A DNA stretch of 5,016 nt from CBFHND01 sp965657085 (GTDB lineage Bacteria > Pseudomonadota > Alphaproteobacteria > Rhodobacterales > Rhodobacteraceae): positions 1 through 5,016 of the forward strand of contig CBFHND010000057.1 in assembly GCA_965657085.1 (NCBI GenBank), given 5' to 3'. Below are positions 1-5,016 of this stretch, one piece after another. Both the position numbers and the translations under genes were made by a program. How positions within the stretch are numbered: position 1 is the first letter of the stretch; each line of letters begins with the position of its first letter. The notes beneath the pieces are model-generated. The model did no database searches, was not told the origin of the DNA, and worked only from the letters and a program-made list of their open reading frames with translations.

Positions 1-506
1 GGATCACGACGCTTGAATTGACGGCCCGGCGCGCGATGATGGACGATGACGCGGAGGCTGCGGCACGGGCGGCCTACGAGACGTTGAAGGGCACAGATGA
101 TCCCCGGCTGATCGCGGCACAGACCCTCGTCGATGCAGGCGACTTGATCGAAACCAACGTAAGCACATCGCTGACTGTCAGCTACCAGTTCTACAAGGGT
201 CTTGTCGCGGGCGGTGGGCTGGACATGACCGAAAACCAGATCATCGCAGAAGTCTGGGCGCAGGAAGACGAGATGCGTGCGGACACGGAAAGCTGGCTCA
301 TGGGGTTCCTGCTGTTGATTTGCGGGGGGCTGAGCGCCGATGATCTGGATCTTTACGTGCGCTTTTGGCAGACCCCTGAGGGCCGCGCCCTGACATCCGC
401 CCTTTTTGATGGCTACGGCGATGTCTATTCCGAACTGGCCTTTGCCACGGGGCAGGCGGCAGCACTCTATATGCGAGGCCCGGACGCAGGCGACACCGAT
501 CTGTGA
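1..506 (+). CDS. DUF2059-like protein, 5'-truncated by window edge
   Basis: The reading frame is open from base 3 to the TGA at 504-506 and has no stop before the left edge, so the true start is outside the window; a TTG at 18 and ATGs at 36 and 39 are in frame but nothing supports them as starts. About 167 residues are visible. The protein looks mainly helical and acidic. Its C-terminal part (about nt 300-430) contains L-S-A-D-D-L-D-L-Y, then F-W-Q-T-P-E-G-R-A-L, then a Y-G-D-V-Y segment. This resembles the DUF2059 pattern of a helix 'LS..EL....FY.TP.G' followed by a helix. Members are often secreted or periplasmic with an N-terminal signal peptide, which would lie off the edge here. Function is unknown. 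It ends 216 bases before rplU and points the same way. The family call rests on motif resemblance only; that it is a real gene is fairly safe, because the protein composition is sensible and the frame stays long and open. Confidence 0.7.
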   Translation, partial: ITTLELTARRAMMDDDAEAAARAAYETLKGTDDPRLIAAQTLVDAGDLIETNVSTSLTVSYQFYKGLVAGGGLDMTENQIIAEVWAQEDEMRADTESWLMGFLLLICGGLSADDLDLYVRFWQTPEGRALTSALFDGYGDVYSELAFATGQAAALYMRGPDAGDTDL

Positions 507-513
507 CGGGCGG

Positions 514-540
514 GCCATGGCCATGGCGGGGAAAGCCGCC
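514..540. repeat. 14-bp perfect palindrome plus overlapping GC hairpin
   Basis: GCCATGGCCATGGC at 514-527 is its own reverse complement and lies 8 bases past the stop codon of the upstream gene. It overlaps a second inverted repeat, GGCGG (525-529) pairing with CCGCC (536-540) around a 6-base loop. Both could fold in RNA but not at the same time, because they share 525-527. No T-run follows, so this is not a standard intrinsic terminator. It could be a transcript-end stabilising hairpin, an operator, or chance in GC-rich DNA. Confidence 0.4.
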
Positions 541-559
541 GGAATTGGGGCAGGGGCGC

Positions 560-588
560 TTGACTTTGCCTGCGCGATGCTGCAATTG
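560..588 (+). promoter_or_regulatory. Candidate rplU promoter, -35 TTGACT
   Basis: TTGACT at 560-565 is a good -35 match. At the usual 16-18 base spacing the candidate -10 region (582-589) reads GCAATTGG, which is a poor TATAAT match; many alphaproteobacterial promoters keep the -35 TTGAC and have a loose -10. A start here would give an rplU leader of roughly 125 bases containing the hairpins at 602-614 and 628-643. The call rests on one half of a promoter only. Confidence 0.25.
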
Positions 589-601
589 GCGGCTCTGATC
601 C

Positions 602-617
602 GGGGCCATGCCCCTAT
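602..617 (+). terminator. Weak terminator- or attenuator-like hairpin
   Basis: GGGGC (602-606) pairs perfectly with GCCCC (610-614) around a 3-base loop, and is followed by TAT then TT. The stem is only five pairs, all G-C, and the T tract is short and interrupted. It could be a weak terminator for the upstream gene or an attenuator in the rplU leader; it could also be chance. Confidence 0.25.
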
Positions 618-643
618 TTGACATGACCATCCCGAAGGGGATG
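618..643 (+). promoter_or_regulatory. TTGACA box with adjacent inverted repeat before rplU
   Basis: TTGACA at 618-623 is an exact -35 consensus. Directly behind it, CATCCC (628-633) and GGGATG (638-643) form a perfect 6-bp inverted repeat around GAAG. If the box is a real -35, the repeat sits in the promoter spacer like an operator; if transcription starts further upstream, the same bases form a six-pair hairpin with a GAAG tetraloop in the leader. No good -10 is visible at 639-648. The rplU start codon is about 80 bases downstream. Confidence 0.3.
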
Positions 644-722
644 CGCTGTTCGAGGCGCGGAAAACCGCACGAAAACCGAATGTTGCCGGTGCCACAGAAC
701 GCGGAAAACAAAGGAAGACAAC

Positions 723-1415
723 ATGTTCGCGGTTATGAAAACCGGCGGCAAGCAGTACAAGGTTCAATCGGGCGACACGCTCCGCGTTGAAAAACTGGCC
801 GCAAACGCAGGTGAAACTGTTCAATTCAACGATGTGATGATGCTGGGCGGGGACAAACCCGTTGTCGGCGCGCCCTTCGTTTCGGGTGCCGGTGTGCAGG
901 CCGAAGTGATCGACCAGATCAAGGGCGAAAAGACCATCAACTTCGTCAAGCGCCGTCGTAAGCACAGCTCGAAGCGCACGAAGGGCCACCGTCAGCAACT
1001 GACACTGGTGCGCATCACCGACATCCTTGCGTCCGGCGCGGACAAGTCGGGCGTTGCCGCCGCTGTTGGTGCGGGTTCGGTTGCTGGTGTGGCTGTTGCA
1101 GCCGCCGAAGCCAAAAAGCCAGCCGCCAAGAAAGCGGCCCCAAAGAAAGAAGCCAAAGCAGAAGCCCCCAAGGCCGAAGCCAAGGCAGCCCCCAAGAAAG
1201 CCGCAAAGGCCGCGGGTGGCGACGATCTGACAACCATCTCGGGTGTGGGTCCGGTCATCGTCAAGAAGCTGAACGCCGAAGGCGTCACAACTTTCGCACA
1301 AATCGCAGCATGGTCCGACGCGGACGTGGAAGCGATCGAAGAGAAACTGTCGTTCAAGGGGCGTGTTGGCCGCGAAGAGTGGATCAAACAAGCCAAAGAA
1401 CTGGCTAAAGGCTAA
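723..1415 (+). CDS. rplU: 50S ribosomal protein L21 with C-terminal helix-hairpin-helix extension
   Basis: L21 is a large-subunit protein that binds 23S rRNA. Residues 1-103 are a full L21 domain: the start MFAVMKTGGKQYKV, G-E-T-V near 30-33, PFV at 51-53, and the basic signature F-V-K-R-R-R-K-H followed by K-G-H-R-Q at about 74-91. The usual bacterial protein ends there at about 103 residues, whereas this one has 230. Residues 104-130 are small and hydrophobic, 131-164 are an Ala/Lys/Pro/Glu-rich linker, and 168-229 form a separate folded domain with the helix-hairpin-helix signature ISGVGPVIVKKL (172-183) and a later F-K-G-R-V-G-R-E-E-W stretch. I recall such an extended L21 from Rhodobacterales, and a similar domain at the end of their NuoE proteins. 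The ATG at 723 is supported by AGGAAG at 712-717 and by alignment with the standard L21 N-terminus. First gene of the rplU-rpmA operon. Confidence 0.97.
   Translation: MFAVMKTGGKQYKVQSGDTLRVEKLAANAGETVQFNDVMMLGGDKPVVGAPFVSGAGVQAEVIDQIKGEKTINFVKRRRKHSSKRTKGHRQQLTLVRITDILASGADKSGVAAAVGAGSVAGVAVAAAEAKKPAAKKAAPKKEAKAEAPKAEAKAAPKKAAKAAGGDDLTTISGVGPVIVKKLNAEGVTTFAQIAAWSDADVEAIEEKLSFKGRVGREEWIKQAKELAKG
1110..1214 (+). repeat. Low-complexity Ala/Lys/Pro linker in rplU
   Basis: This stretch encodes imperfect repeats of units such as KKAAPKKEAKAEAPK and KAEAKAAPKKAAK, joining the L21 domain to the C-terminal domain. At DNA level it is a run of similar GCC/AAG/GAA codons, prone to slippage, so its length may differ between strains. 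The protein segment should be disordered and strongly basic, comparable to histone H1-like or alanine-lysine tails, and could contact rRNA. Confidence 0.8.
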
Positions 1416-1426
1416 GGAGAGACCAA

Positions 1427-1696
1427 ATGGCACACAAAAAAGCAGGTGGTTCATCCCGTAACGGCCGCGACTCAGCGGGTCGTCGTCTTGGCGTGAAACT
1501 CTATGGCGGTCAGGCCGCCATTCCCGGCAACATCATCGTTCGTCAGCGCGGCACCAAGTTTTGGCCGGGTGAAGGCGTTGGCATGGGCAAGGATCACACA
1601 ATCTTTGCAACCGTCGATGGCGCCGTGACCTTCCACAAGGGTCTTAAAAACCGCACGTTCATTTCGGTCCTGCCAAAGGCGGAAGCCGCCGAATAA
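1427..1696 (+). CDS. rpmA: 50S ribosomal protein L27
   Basis: L27 sits next to the peptidyl-transferase centre and its N-terminal arm reaches toward the tRNA ends. The 89-residue protein begins MAHKKAGGSSRNGRDS, the mature-type N-terminus of Gram-negative L27, so it has no cleavable Firmicutes-type extension. The family core is intact: R-L-G-V-K at 20-24, IIVRQRGTKF at 36-45, and the G-x-G-x-G-K-D-H-T region at 50-58, followed by K-N-R-x-F-I-S-V. Length is close to the 85 residues of the E. coli protein. The start at 1427 is set by AAGGAGA at 1414-1420, which overlaps the rplU stop codon (1413-1415) and is six bases from the ATG. That arrangement favours translational coupling of the two ribosomal proteins. 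A strong terminator follows 27 bases after the stop. Confidence 0.98.
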   Translation: MAHKKAGGSSRNGRDSAGRRLGVKLYGGQAAIPGNIIVRQRGTKFWPGEGVGMGKDHTIFATVDGAVTFHKGLKNRTFISVLPKAEAAE

Positions 1697-1722
1697 GCCG
1701 TACCCAAAGGTTTGACACATTC

Positions 1723-1760
1723 AAGGGATCGGCGGAAACGCCGGTCCCTTTCTCTTTTTT
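1723..1760 (+). terminator. Rho-independent terminator of the rplU-rpmA operon
   Basis: AAGGGATCGGCG (1723-1734) pairs with CGCCGGTCCCTT (1739-1750) to give a 12-pair stem with a single T-G wobble, capped by a GAAA tetraloop (1735-1738). A T-rich tract, TTTCTCTTTTTT, runs through 1749-1760. It starts 27 bases after the rpmA stop and ends 15 bases before the next start codon. Confidence 0.93.
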
Positions 1761-1775
1761 CGGGCGCATATCTTA

Positions 1776-2375
1776 ATGTCTGTTGCAGTTGCCACATTCG
1801 CGGTTTTTGCCGCCAGCCAAGTCGGGACACCGGGGCCAGCCAACATGGCCTTGATGGCCACCGGTGCGCGCTTTGGCCTGCGCCGTGCCCTGCCGTTCGT
1901 GGCGGGCGTGGCCTTGGGCAAACAGTTGATCATATGGCCCATCGGCTTTGGCCTGATGGAGTTGGCAGACCGTGCACCATTTGTATTTGATGCGCTGAAA
2001 TGGGCCTCGGCGGCCTATATCATCTGGTTGGCGTGGAAGGTGGCGAACCTGCGGCTGAACACCGAGGCCGAAGCCCGCGCGCCGGGATTTGCCGCCGGGC
2101 TGATCGTGCATCCACTCAATCCCAAGGCCTGGGCGATGATTGTCGGTGGGTTTACCGCCTTCGTGGCGCCCGGCACCCCGACCCTTGAGGCGACGGTAAC
2201 GATTGCGGCGGTATTGCTGGCCTGCCAGCTTTTGATGCATCCGCTGTGGACGCTTGCAGGGGCCGGCATTGCCCGCACCCTCGCAGGAACGCCCGCGGAA
2301 CCCTATTTAATGTACACCCTCGCGGGCCTTACGGTCGCGTCGGTGCTGTTCGTACTGTTCGGAGGAGGAACATGA
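1776..2375 (+). CDS. LysE/RhtB-family exporter
   Basis: This is a predicted inner-membrane exporter of the LysE/RhtB superfamily, whose known members pump out lysine, homoserine, threonine or related amino acids; the substrate here cannot be told. The 199 residues match the usual family length of about 200-210. The family signature is near the N-terminus: G-T-P-G-P at 17-21, then ATGARFGLRRALPFVAGVALG at about 28-48. The conserved N-P-K-A-W is at 115-119. Hydrophobic segments lie near 1-15, 40-62, 72-92, 118-131, 139-160 and 178-197. ATG 1776 is the only sensible start: it leaves the normal 17 residues before TPGP, and the frame is closed by a stop at 1713 with no other in-frame ATG between. 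No Shine-Dalgarno is visible (GCATATCTTA precedes the ATG), which is odd and may mean weak or leaderless translation. It follows the rpmA terminator and shares ATGA with the next gene. Confidence 0.88.
   Translation: MSVAVATFAVFAASQVGTPGPANMALMATGARFGLRRALPFVAGVALGKQLIIWPIGFGLMELADRAPFVFDALKWASAAYIIWLAWKVANLRLNTEAEARAPGFAAGLIVHPLNPKAWAMIVGGFTAFVAPGTPTLEATVTIAAVLLACQLLMHPLWTLAGAGIARTLAGTPAEPYLMYTLAGLTVASVLFVLFGGGT
2361..2370 (+). promoter_or_regulatory. Strong ribosome binding site inside the exporter gene's 3' end
   Basis: GGAGGAGGAA at 2361-2370 lies within the last codons of the exporter gene (encoding the Gly-Gly-Gly end) and directly before the ATG at 2372. It fixes the acetyltransferase start in this area, although the in-frame ATGs at 2378 and 2384 are also within or near reach. 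Confidence 0.85.
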
Positions 2376-2923
2376 CGATGGAAATGGCACGTATTCCGGT
2401 GCAAGCGGTGATCGAAACCGAACGCTTCGACCTGCGCCCCCTGCGGCGGTCCGATATGGGGCTGATCGAACTTTATGGCGGTGACGCACGCGTGGCGCGC
2501 ATGACCACGTCCATTCCGCACCCGATCCCCCCCGGCATGACCGAGGCATTCGTCTCCCGTGCCATGGCAGATGCGCGGGACGAAGACGTCTGGGCCATGG
2601 ACGGCACCAAGGTCGGCGGCGCCGAACTGATGGGGCTGATCTCGCTTGAACGGATGGATCGCAACCAGTCCGAGATCGGCTACTGGGTGGCGCCTGCCTT
2701 CTGGAACACCGGGCTTGCTTCTGACGCGGTGCACGCACTGGTCGCCGACAACCCGATGCGCAACGACGCCATGTTCGCCTCGGTGTTTCAGGACAATCCG
2801 GCCTCGGCACGCGTCCTGACCCACTGCGGGTTCGAATATCTTGGCGATGCCGAAAGCTTTTCGGTCGCGCGGGACGCATCTGTGCCCACGTGGACCTATT
2901 CGCGTAAACTCCAATTGCCCTGA
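2372..2923 (+). CDS. GNAT-family N-acetyltransferase (RimJ/RimL-like)
   Basis: This is a predicted acetyl-CoA-dependent N-acetyltransferase of the Acetyltransf_3 type; RimJ/RimL relatives acetylate ribosomal protein N-termini, but many members act on small molecules, so the substrate is open. The 183 residues show the typical order: ETERFDLRPLRRSD at 15-28 (beta 1 and start of helix 1), I-S-L near 90-92, EIGYWVAPAFWNTGLASDAV at 101-120 (strand 4 and the acetyl-CoA loop), and the very typical motif B, FQDNPASARVLTHCGFEYLG, at 139-158. The acetyl-CoA loop reads WNTGLAS where many relatives have W-G-K-G-Y-A-T-E, so the Q/R-x-x-G-x-G/A motif is only partly kept (N-T-G-L-A). The frame stays open upstream to 2246, but the start at 2372 is preferred because of the strong ribosome binding site at 2361-2370 and the ATGA overlap with the exporter stop. 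It ends 26 bases before obgE. Confidence 0.88.
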   Translation: MTMEMARIPVQAVIETERFDLRPLRRSDMGLIELYGGDARVARMTTSIPHPIPPGMTEAFVSRAMADARDEDVWAMDGTKVGGAELMGLISLERMDRNQSEIGYWVAPAFWNTGLASDAVHALVADNPMRNDAMFASVFQDNPASARVLTHCGFEYLGDAESFSVARDASVPTWTYSRKLQLP

Positions 2924-2949
2924 GGGCCGACCGTCGCTAGGACCGCACT

Positions 2950-3984
2950 ATGAAGTTTCTTGATCTCTGCAAGGTCTATATCCGCTCTGGTGCGGGTGGC
3001 GGCGGCTGCGTGTCGTTTCGGCGCGAAAAATACATCGAATACGGCGGGCCGGACGGCGGCGACGGTGGCACTGGCGGATCGGTCTGGGCCGAGGCGGTCG
3101 AGGGGCTGAACACCCTGATCGATTTCCGCTATCAGCAGCACTTTTTCGCCAAGAACGGCCAGCCGGGCATGGGCCGCCAACGCACCGGCAAGGATGGCGG
3201 CGACATCGTGCTGCGCGTGCCTGTGGGCACCGAAATTCTGGACGAAGATCAGGAAACGGTCGTGGCCGACCTGACCGAAGTGGGCCAGCGTGTGCAACTG
3301 GCACGCGGCGGCAACGGTGGCTTTGGCAACCTGCACTTCAAATCCGCAACCAATCAGGCACCGCGCCGCGCCAATCCCGGCCAGGACGGGGTGGAGCGCA
3401 CGCTGTGGCTGCGCTTGAAACTGATCGCCGATGTGGGCCTTCTGGGGCTGCCCAATGCGGGCAAGTCCACCTTTCTGGCCGCCACCTCGAACGCGCGGCC
3501 CAAGATCGCCGATTATCCCTTCACGACCCTGCACCCCAATCTGGGCGTGGTGGGCGTGGACAACGTGGAATTCGTCGTGGCCGATATCCCCGGCCTGATC
3601 GAAGGCGCCTCCGAAGGGCGGGGCCTGGGCGATCTGTTTCTGGGCCACGTGGAACGCTGCGCGGTTCTCTTGCATCTGGTCGATGGCACGTCGCACACAC
3701 TGATCGAAGATTATCACACCATCATCGGTGAGTTGGAGGCTTACGGCGGCGATCTGGCCGACAAGCCCCGCGTGACGGTCCTGAACAAGATCGACGCCCT
3801 CGACGACGACGAACGCGCCGAGGCCAAGGCCGCCCTCGAAGAGGCGTGCAAAGGCGACGTGATGATGATGTCGGGCGTGGCCCGGACAGGGATCACCGAG
3901 GTGCTGCGCACCCTGCGGTCGCAGATTGACGCGGACCGCCTGCGCCAGCGCCCCCAGCAGGAAGAAACGACGTGGCAGCCCTGA
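2950..3984 (+). CDS. obgE: Obg/CgtA GTPase, ribosome assembly factor
   Basis: Obg is an essential GTPase that binds the 50S particle during late assembly and is linked to the stringent response and cell-cycle control (CgtA in Caulobacter). The 344 residues contain the glycine-rich Obg fold at 1-157 (SGAGGGGCVSFRREKY at 13-28, GGPDGGDGGTGGSV at 32-45), then the GTPase domain: G1 GLPNAGKST 166-174, switch region YPFTTLHPNLG 189-199, G3 DIPG 212-215 followed by LIEGASEGRGLG, and G4 NKID 279-282. The G5 region reads MSGVARTG (307-314), where S-A is more usual. There is no C-terminal OCT domain; the end is a short polar tail (RLRQRPQQEETTWQP), in line with short alphaproteobacterial forms such as the roughly 350-residue Caulobacter CgtA. 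ATG 2950 gives the canonical MKFLD start; the AGGA at 2939-2942 is a weak ribosome binding site. The gene lies downstream of rplU-rpmA, as in many bacteria. Confidence 0.97.
   Translation: MKFLDLCKVYIRSGAGGGGCVSFRREKYIEYGGPDGGDGGTGGSVWAEAVEGLNTLIDFRYQQHFFAKNGQPGMGRQRTGKDGGDIVLRVPVGTEILDEDQETVVADLTEVGQRVQLARGGNGGFGNLHFKSATNQAPRRANPGQDGVERTLWLRLKLIADVGLLGLPNAGKSTFLAATSNARPKIADYPFTTLHPNLGVVGVDNVEFVVADIPGLIEGASEGRGLGDLFLGHVERCAVLLHLVDGTSHTLIEDYHTIIGELEAYGGDLADKPRVTVLNKIDALDDDERAEAKAALEEACKGDVMMMSGVARTGITEVLRTLRSQIDADRLRQRPQQEETTWQP
3959..3964 (+). promoter_or_regulatory. Ribosome binding site for proB inside obgE
   Basis: AGGAAG, seven bases before GTG 3972 and within the last obgE codons, decides the non-ATG proB start and implies translational coupling across the 13-base gene overlap. 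Confidence 0.75.
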
Positions 3985-5016
3985 TCCAAGCCAAGCGTCT
4001 GGTGGTCAAAATCGGGTCTGCCTTGCTGGTGGATCGTGCCACCGGGGCCTTGCGCGAGGATTGGTTGAAATCGCTGGCGAAAGACGTGGCGTGGCTCAAG
4101 GGGCAGGGGACGGACGTGGTCCTTGTCTCTTCAGGCTCGATCGCGCTGGGGCGCGGTGTACTGAACCTGCCTGCAACGGACCTTGCGCTGGAACAGTCAC
4201 AGGCCGCTGCCGCCGTAGGTCAAATTCGCCTTGCCCGTGCCTACGAGGATGCGATGGCACCGCACGGCATCACAACCGCGCAGGTGCTGATGACGCTGGA
4301 AGACAGCCGCGACCGGCGGCGATATCTGAATTCCCGCGCCACGCTGGAACAGCTGTTGCGCTTTGGCGCGCTGCCCATCGTCAATGAAAACGACACCGTG
4401 GCCACGGACGAAATCCGCTTTGGCGACAATGATCGGCTGGCCGCCCAGATCGCCGCGACCATCGGGGCCGATCAACTGGTGCTCTTGTCGGATGTGGACG
4501 GGTTCTATTCCGCCAATCCCGCCGAGGACCCGACGGCGCGCCGCTATGACGTGATCGACGTCATCACCCCCCAGATCGAGGCGCAGGCGGGCGATGCAGG
4601 TTCGGGCCTCAGCAAGGGCGGCATGAAGACCAAGCTGATGGCCGCCAAGACGGCCACCGCCGCGGGCTGTGCCATGGCCATCTGTCACGGTGCTGAAAAC
4701 CGGCCCCTGACCCGGCTGGCCGAAGGCGCGCCTGCCACATGGTTCACCGCCGGGATTGACCCGCAAGCGGCGCGCAAACGCTGGATTGCCGCGATGAAAC
4801 CCCTTGGCACAGTCACGCTGGATGCCGGGGCCGCCCGCGCGCTGTCGCAGGGCAACAGCCTGTTGCCCGCAGGGGTCCACGCCGTCGCAGGAGACTTTGG
4901 CCGGGGCGATCCCGTGGCCATCGCAGGCCCGGACGGGCATATCCTGGGCCTTGGCCTTGCCCGCTATACCGCCGCCGAGGCGGAGGCAATCAAGGGCCAC
5001 CACAGCGCCGAGATCG
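3972..5016 (+). CDS. proB: Glutamate 5-kinase, 3'-truncated by window edge
   Basis: Glutamate 5-kinase phosphorylates L-glutamate with ATP, the first and normally proline-inhibited step of proline synthesis in the cytoplasm; ProA takes the next step. The frame starts at GTG 3972 and stays open to the right edge, giving 348 residues; the family is usually about 370, so only about 20 are missing. Amino-acid-kinase motifs are in order: VVKIGS 11-16, VSSGSIALG 52-60 (often VSSGAIAxG), QAAAAVGQ 77-84, NENDTV 138-143, FGDNDRLAA 150-158, LLSDVDGFYSANP 171-183 and SKGGMKTKLMAAK 214-226. A C-terminal PUA domain begins near 278 (TLDAGAARAL, SLLPAGV, GDFGRGDPV). The start codon lies inside the end of obgE, overlapping by 13 bases; AGGAAG at 3959-3964, seven bases upstream, supports it, and no ATG is near. 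proA is the likely next gene, beyond the edge. Confidence 0.96.
   Translation, partial: MAALIQAKRLVVKIGSALLVDRATGALREDWLKSLAKDVAWLKGQGTDVVLVSSGSIALGRGVLNLPATDLALEQSQAAAAVGQIRLARAYEDAMAPHGITTAQVLMTLEDSRDRRRYLNSRATLEQLLRFGALPIVNENDTVATDEIRFGDNDRLAAQIAATIGADQLVLLSDVDGFYSANPAEDPTARRYDVIDVITPQIEAQAGDAGSGLSKGGMKTKLMAAKTATAAGCAMAICHGAENRPLTRLAEGAPATWFTAGIDPQAARKRWIAAMKPLGTVTLDAGAARALSQGNSLLPAGVHAVAGDFGRGDPVAIAGPDGHILGLGLARYTAAEAEAIKGHHSAEI

Noticed and set aside
608..790. Small + strand frame of 60 codons across the rplU leader and start
   Set aside because: It overlaps the rplU start in another frame and has no plausible ribosome binding site; the protein is basic and featureless. A leader peptide cannot be excluded, but nothing supports it.
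1110..1214. Possible tandem repeat array or mobile insertion inside rplU
   Set aside because: The repetition comes from an Ala/Lys/Pro-rich protein linker with imperfect units; there are no terminal inverted repeats or target duplications, and the frame is continuous.
2246..2371. N-terminal extension of the acetyltransferase by 42 codons from ATG 2246
   Set aside because: This would overlap the exporter by 130 bases, encodes an Arg-rich stretch unlike any GNAT start, and a strong ribosome binding site sits directly before ATG 2372.
2303..2914. Two long - strand frames (to 203 codons) opposite the acetyltransferase
   Set aside because: Antisense shadows of a gene with a clear GNAT motif B; the compositions are Arg/His/Pro-rich and do not resemble a protein family.
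2896..3717. 273-codon open frame on the - strand opposite obgE
   Set aside because: It lies wholly antisense to a gene with all Obg motifs, has a composition rich in Ala, His, Gln and Arg, and shows no recognisable domain. Long antisense frames are expected opposite GC-rich genes with strong third-position bias.
4197..5003. 268-codon open frame on the - strand opposite proB
   Set aside because: Same reasoning: antisense to a well-supported glutamate 5-kinase, with no family features and no ribosome binding site that stands out.
1..5016. CRISPR, prophage, insertion sequence, toxin-antitoxin, tRNA or rRNA signals
   Set aside because: None seen on either strand: no regularly spaced direct repeats, no transposase or integrase motifs, no tRNA-like cloverleaf, and the only gap longer than 100 bases is the rplU leader at 507-722.

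Overview
The window is GC-rich, densely coding DNA with all genes on the + strand. The gene content, order and protein features point to an alphaproteobacterium, most likely a member of the Rhodobacterales (Roseobacter/Rhodobacter group). The main clues are a ribosomal protein L21 with a long Ala/Lys/Pro-rich tail ending in a helix-hairpin-helix domain, an Obg GTPase without a C-terminal OCT domain, and the order rplU-rpmA / transporter-acetyltransferase-obgE-proB. The taxonomic call is from recognition, not from a search.

Layout. (1) Positions 1-506 hold the 3' part of a protein resembling the DUF2059 family; its start lies off the left edge. (2) Positions 507-722 are a 216-base non-coding gap with a perfect palindrome, several short hairpins and two -35-like TTGAC boxes, ahead of the ribosomal operon. 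(3) Positions 723-1696 hold rplU (L21 plus C-terminal domain) and rpmA (L27), closed by a very clear rho-independent terminator at 1723-1760. (4) Positions 1776-5016 hold a tightly packed second cluster: a LysE/RhtB-type exporter, a RimJ/RimL-like GNAT acetyltransferase (start/stop overlap ATGA), the ribosome-assembly GTPase obgE, and proB (glutamate 5-kinase), which overlaps the end of obgE by 13 bases, starts with GTG and runs off the right edge about 20 residues short of its end.

How the genes fit together. L21, L27 and Obg are all large-subunit components or assembly factors, and rplU-rpmA-obg linkage is widespread in bacteria. proB makes the first proline-biosynthesis intermediate and is normally followed by proA; its coupling to obgE looks like an operon arrangement, not shared biochemistry. 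The exporter and the acetyltransferase have no assignable substrate.

This is mainly a conserved housekeeping region. I see no phage, IS, CRISPR, toxin-antitoxin, defence or RNA-gene signal. The most interesting items are the L21 fusion, the structured rplU leader, and the exporter gene that begins 15 bases after a strong terminator without a visible ribosome binding site.
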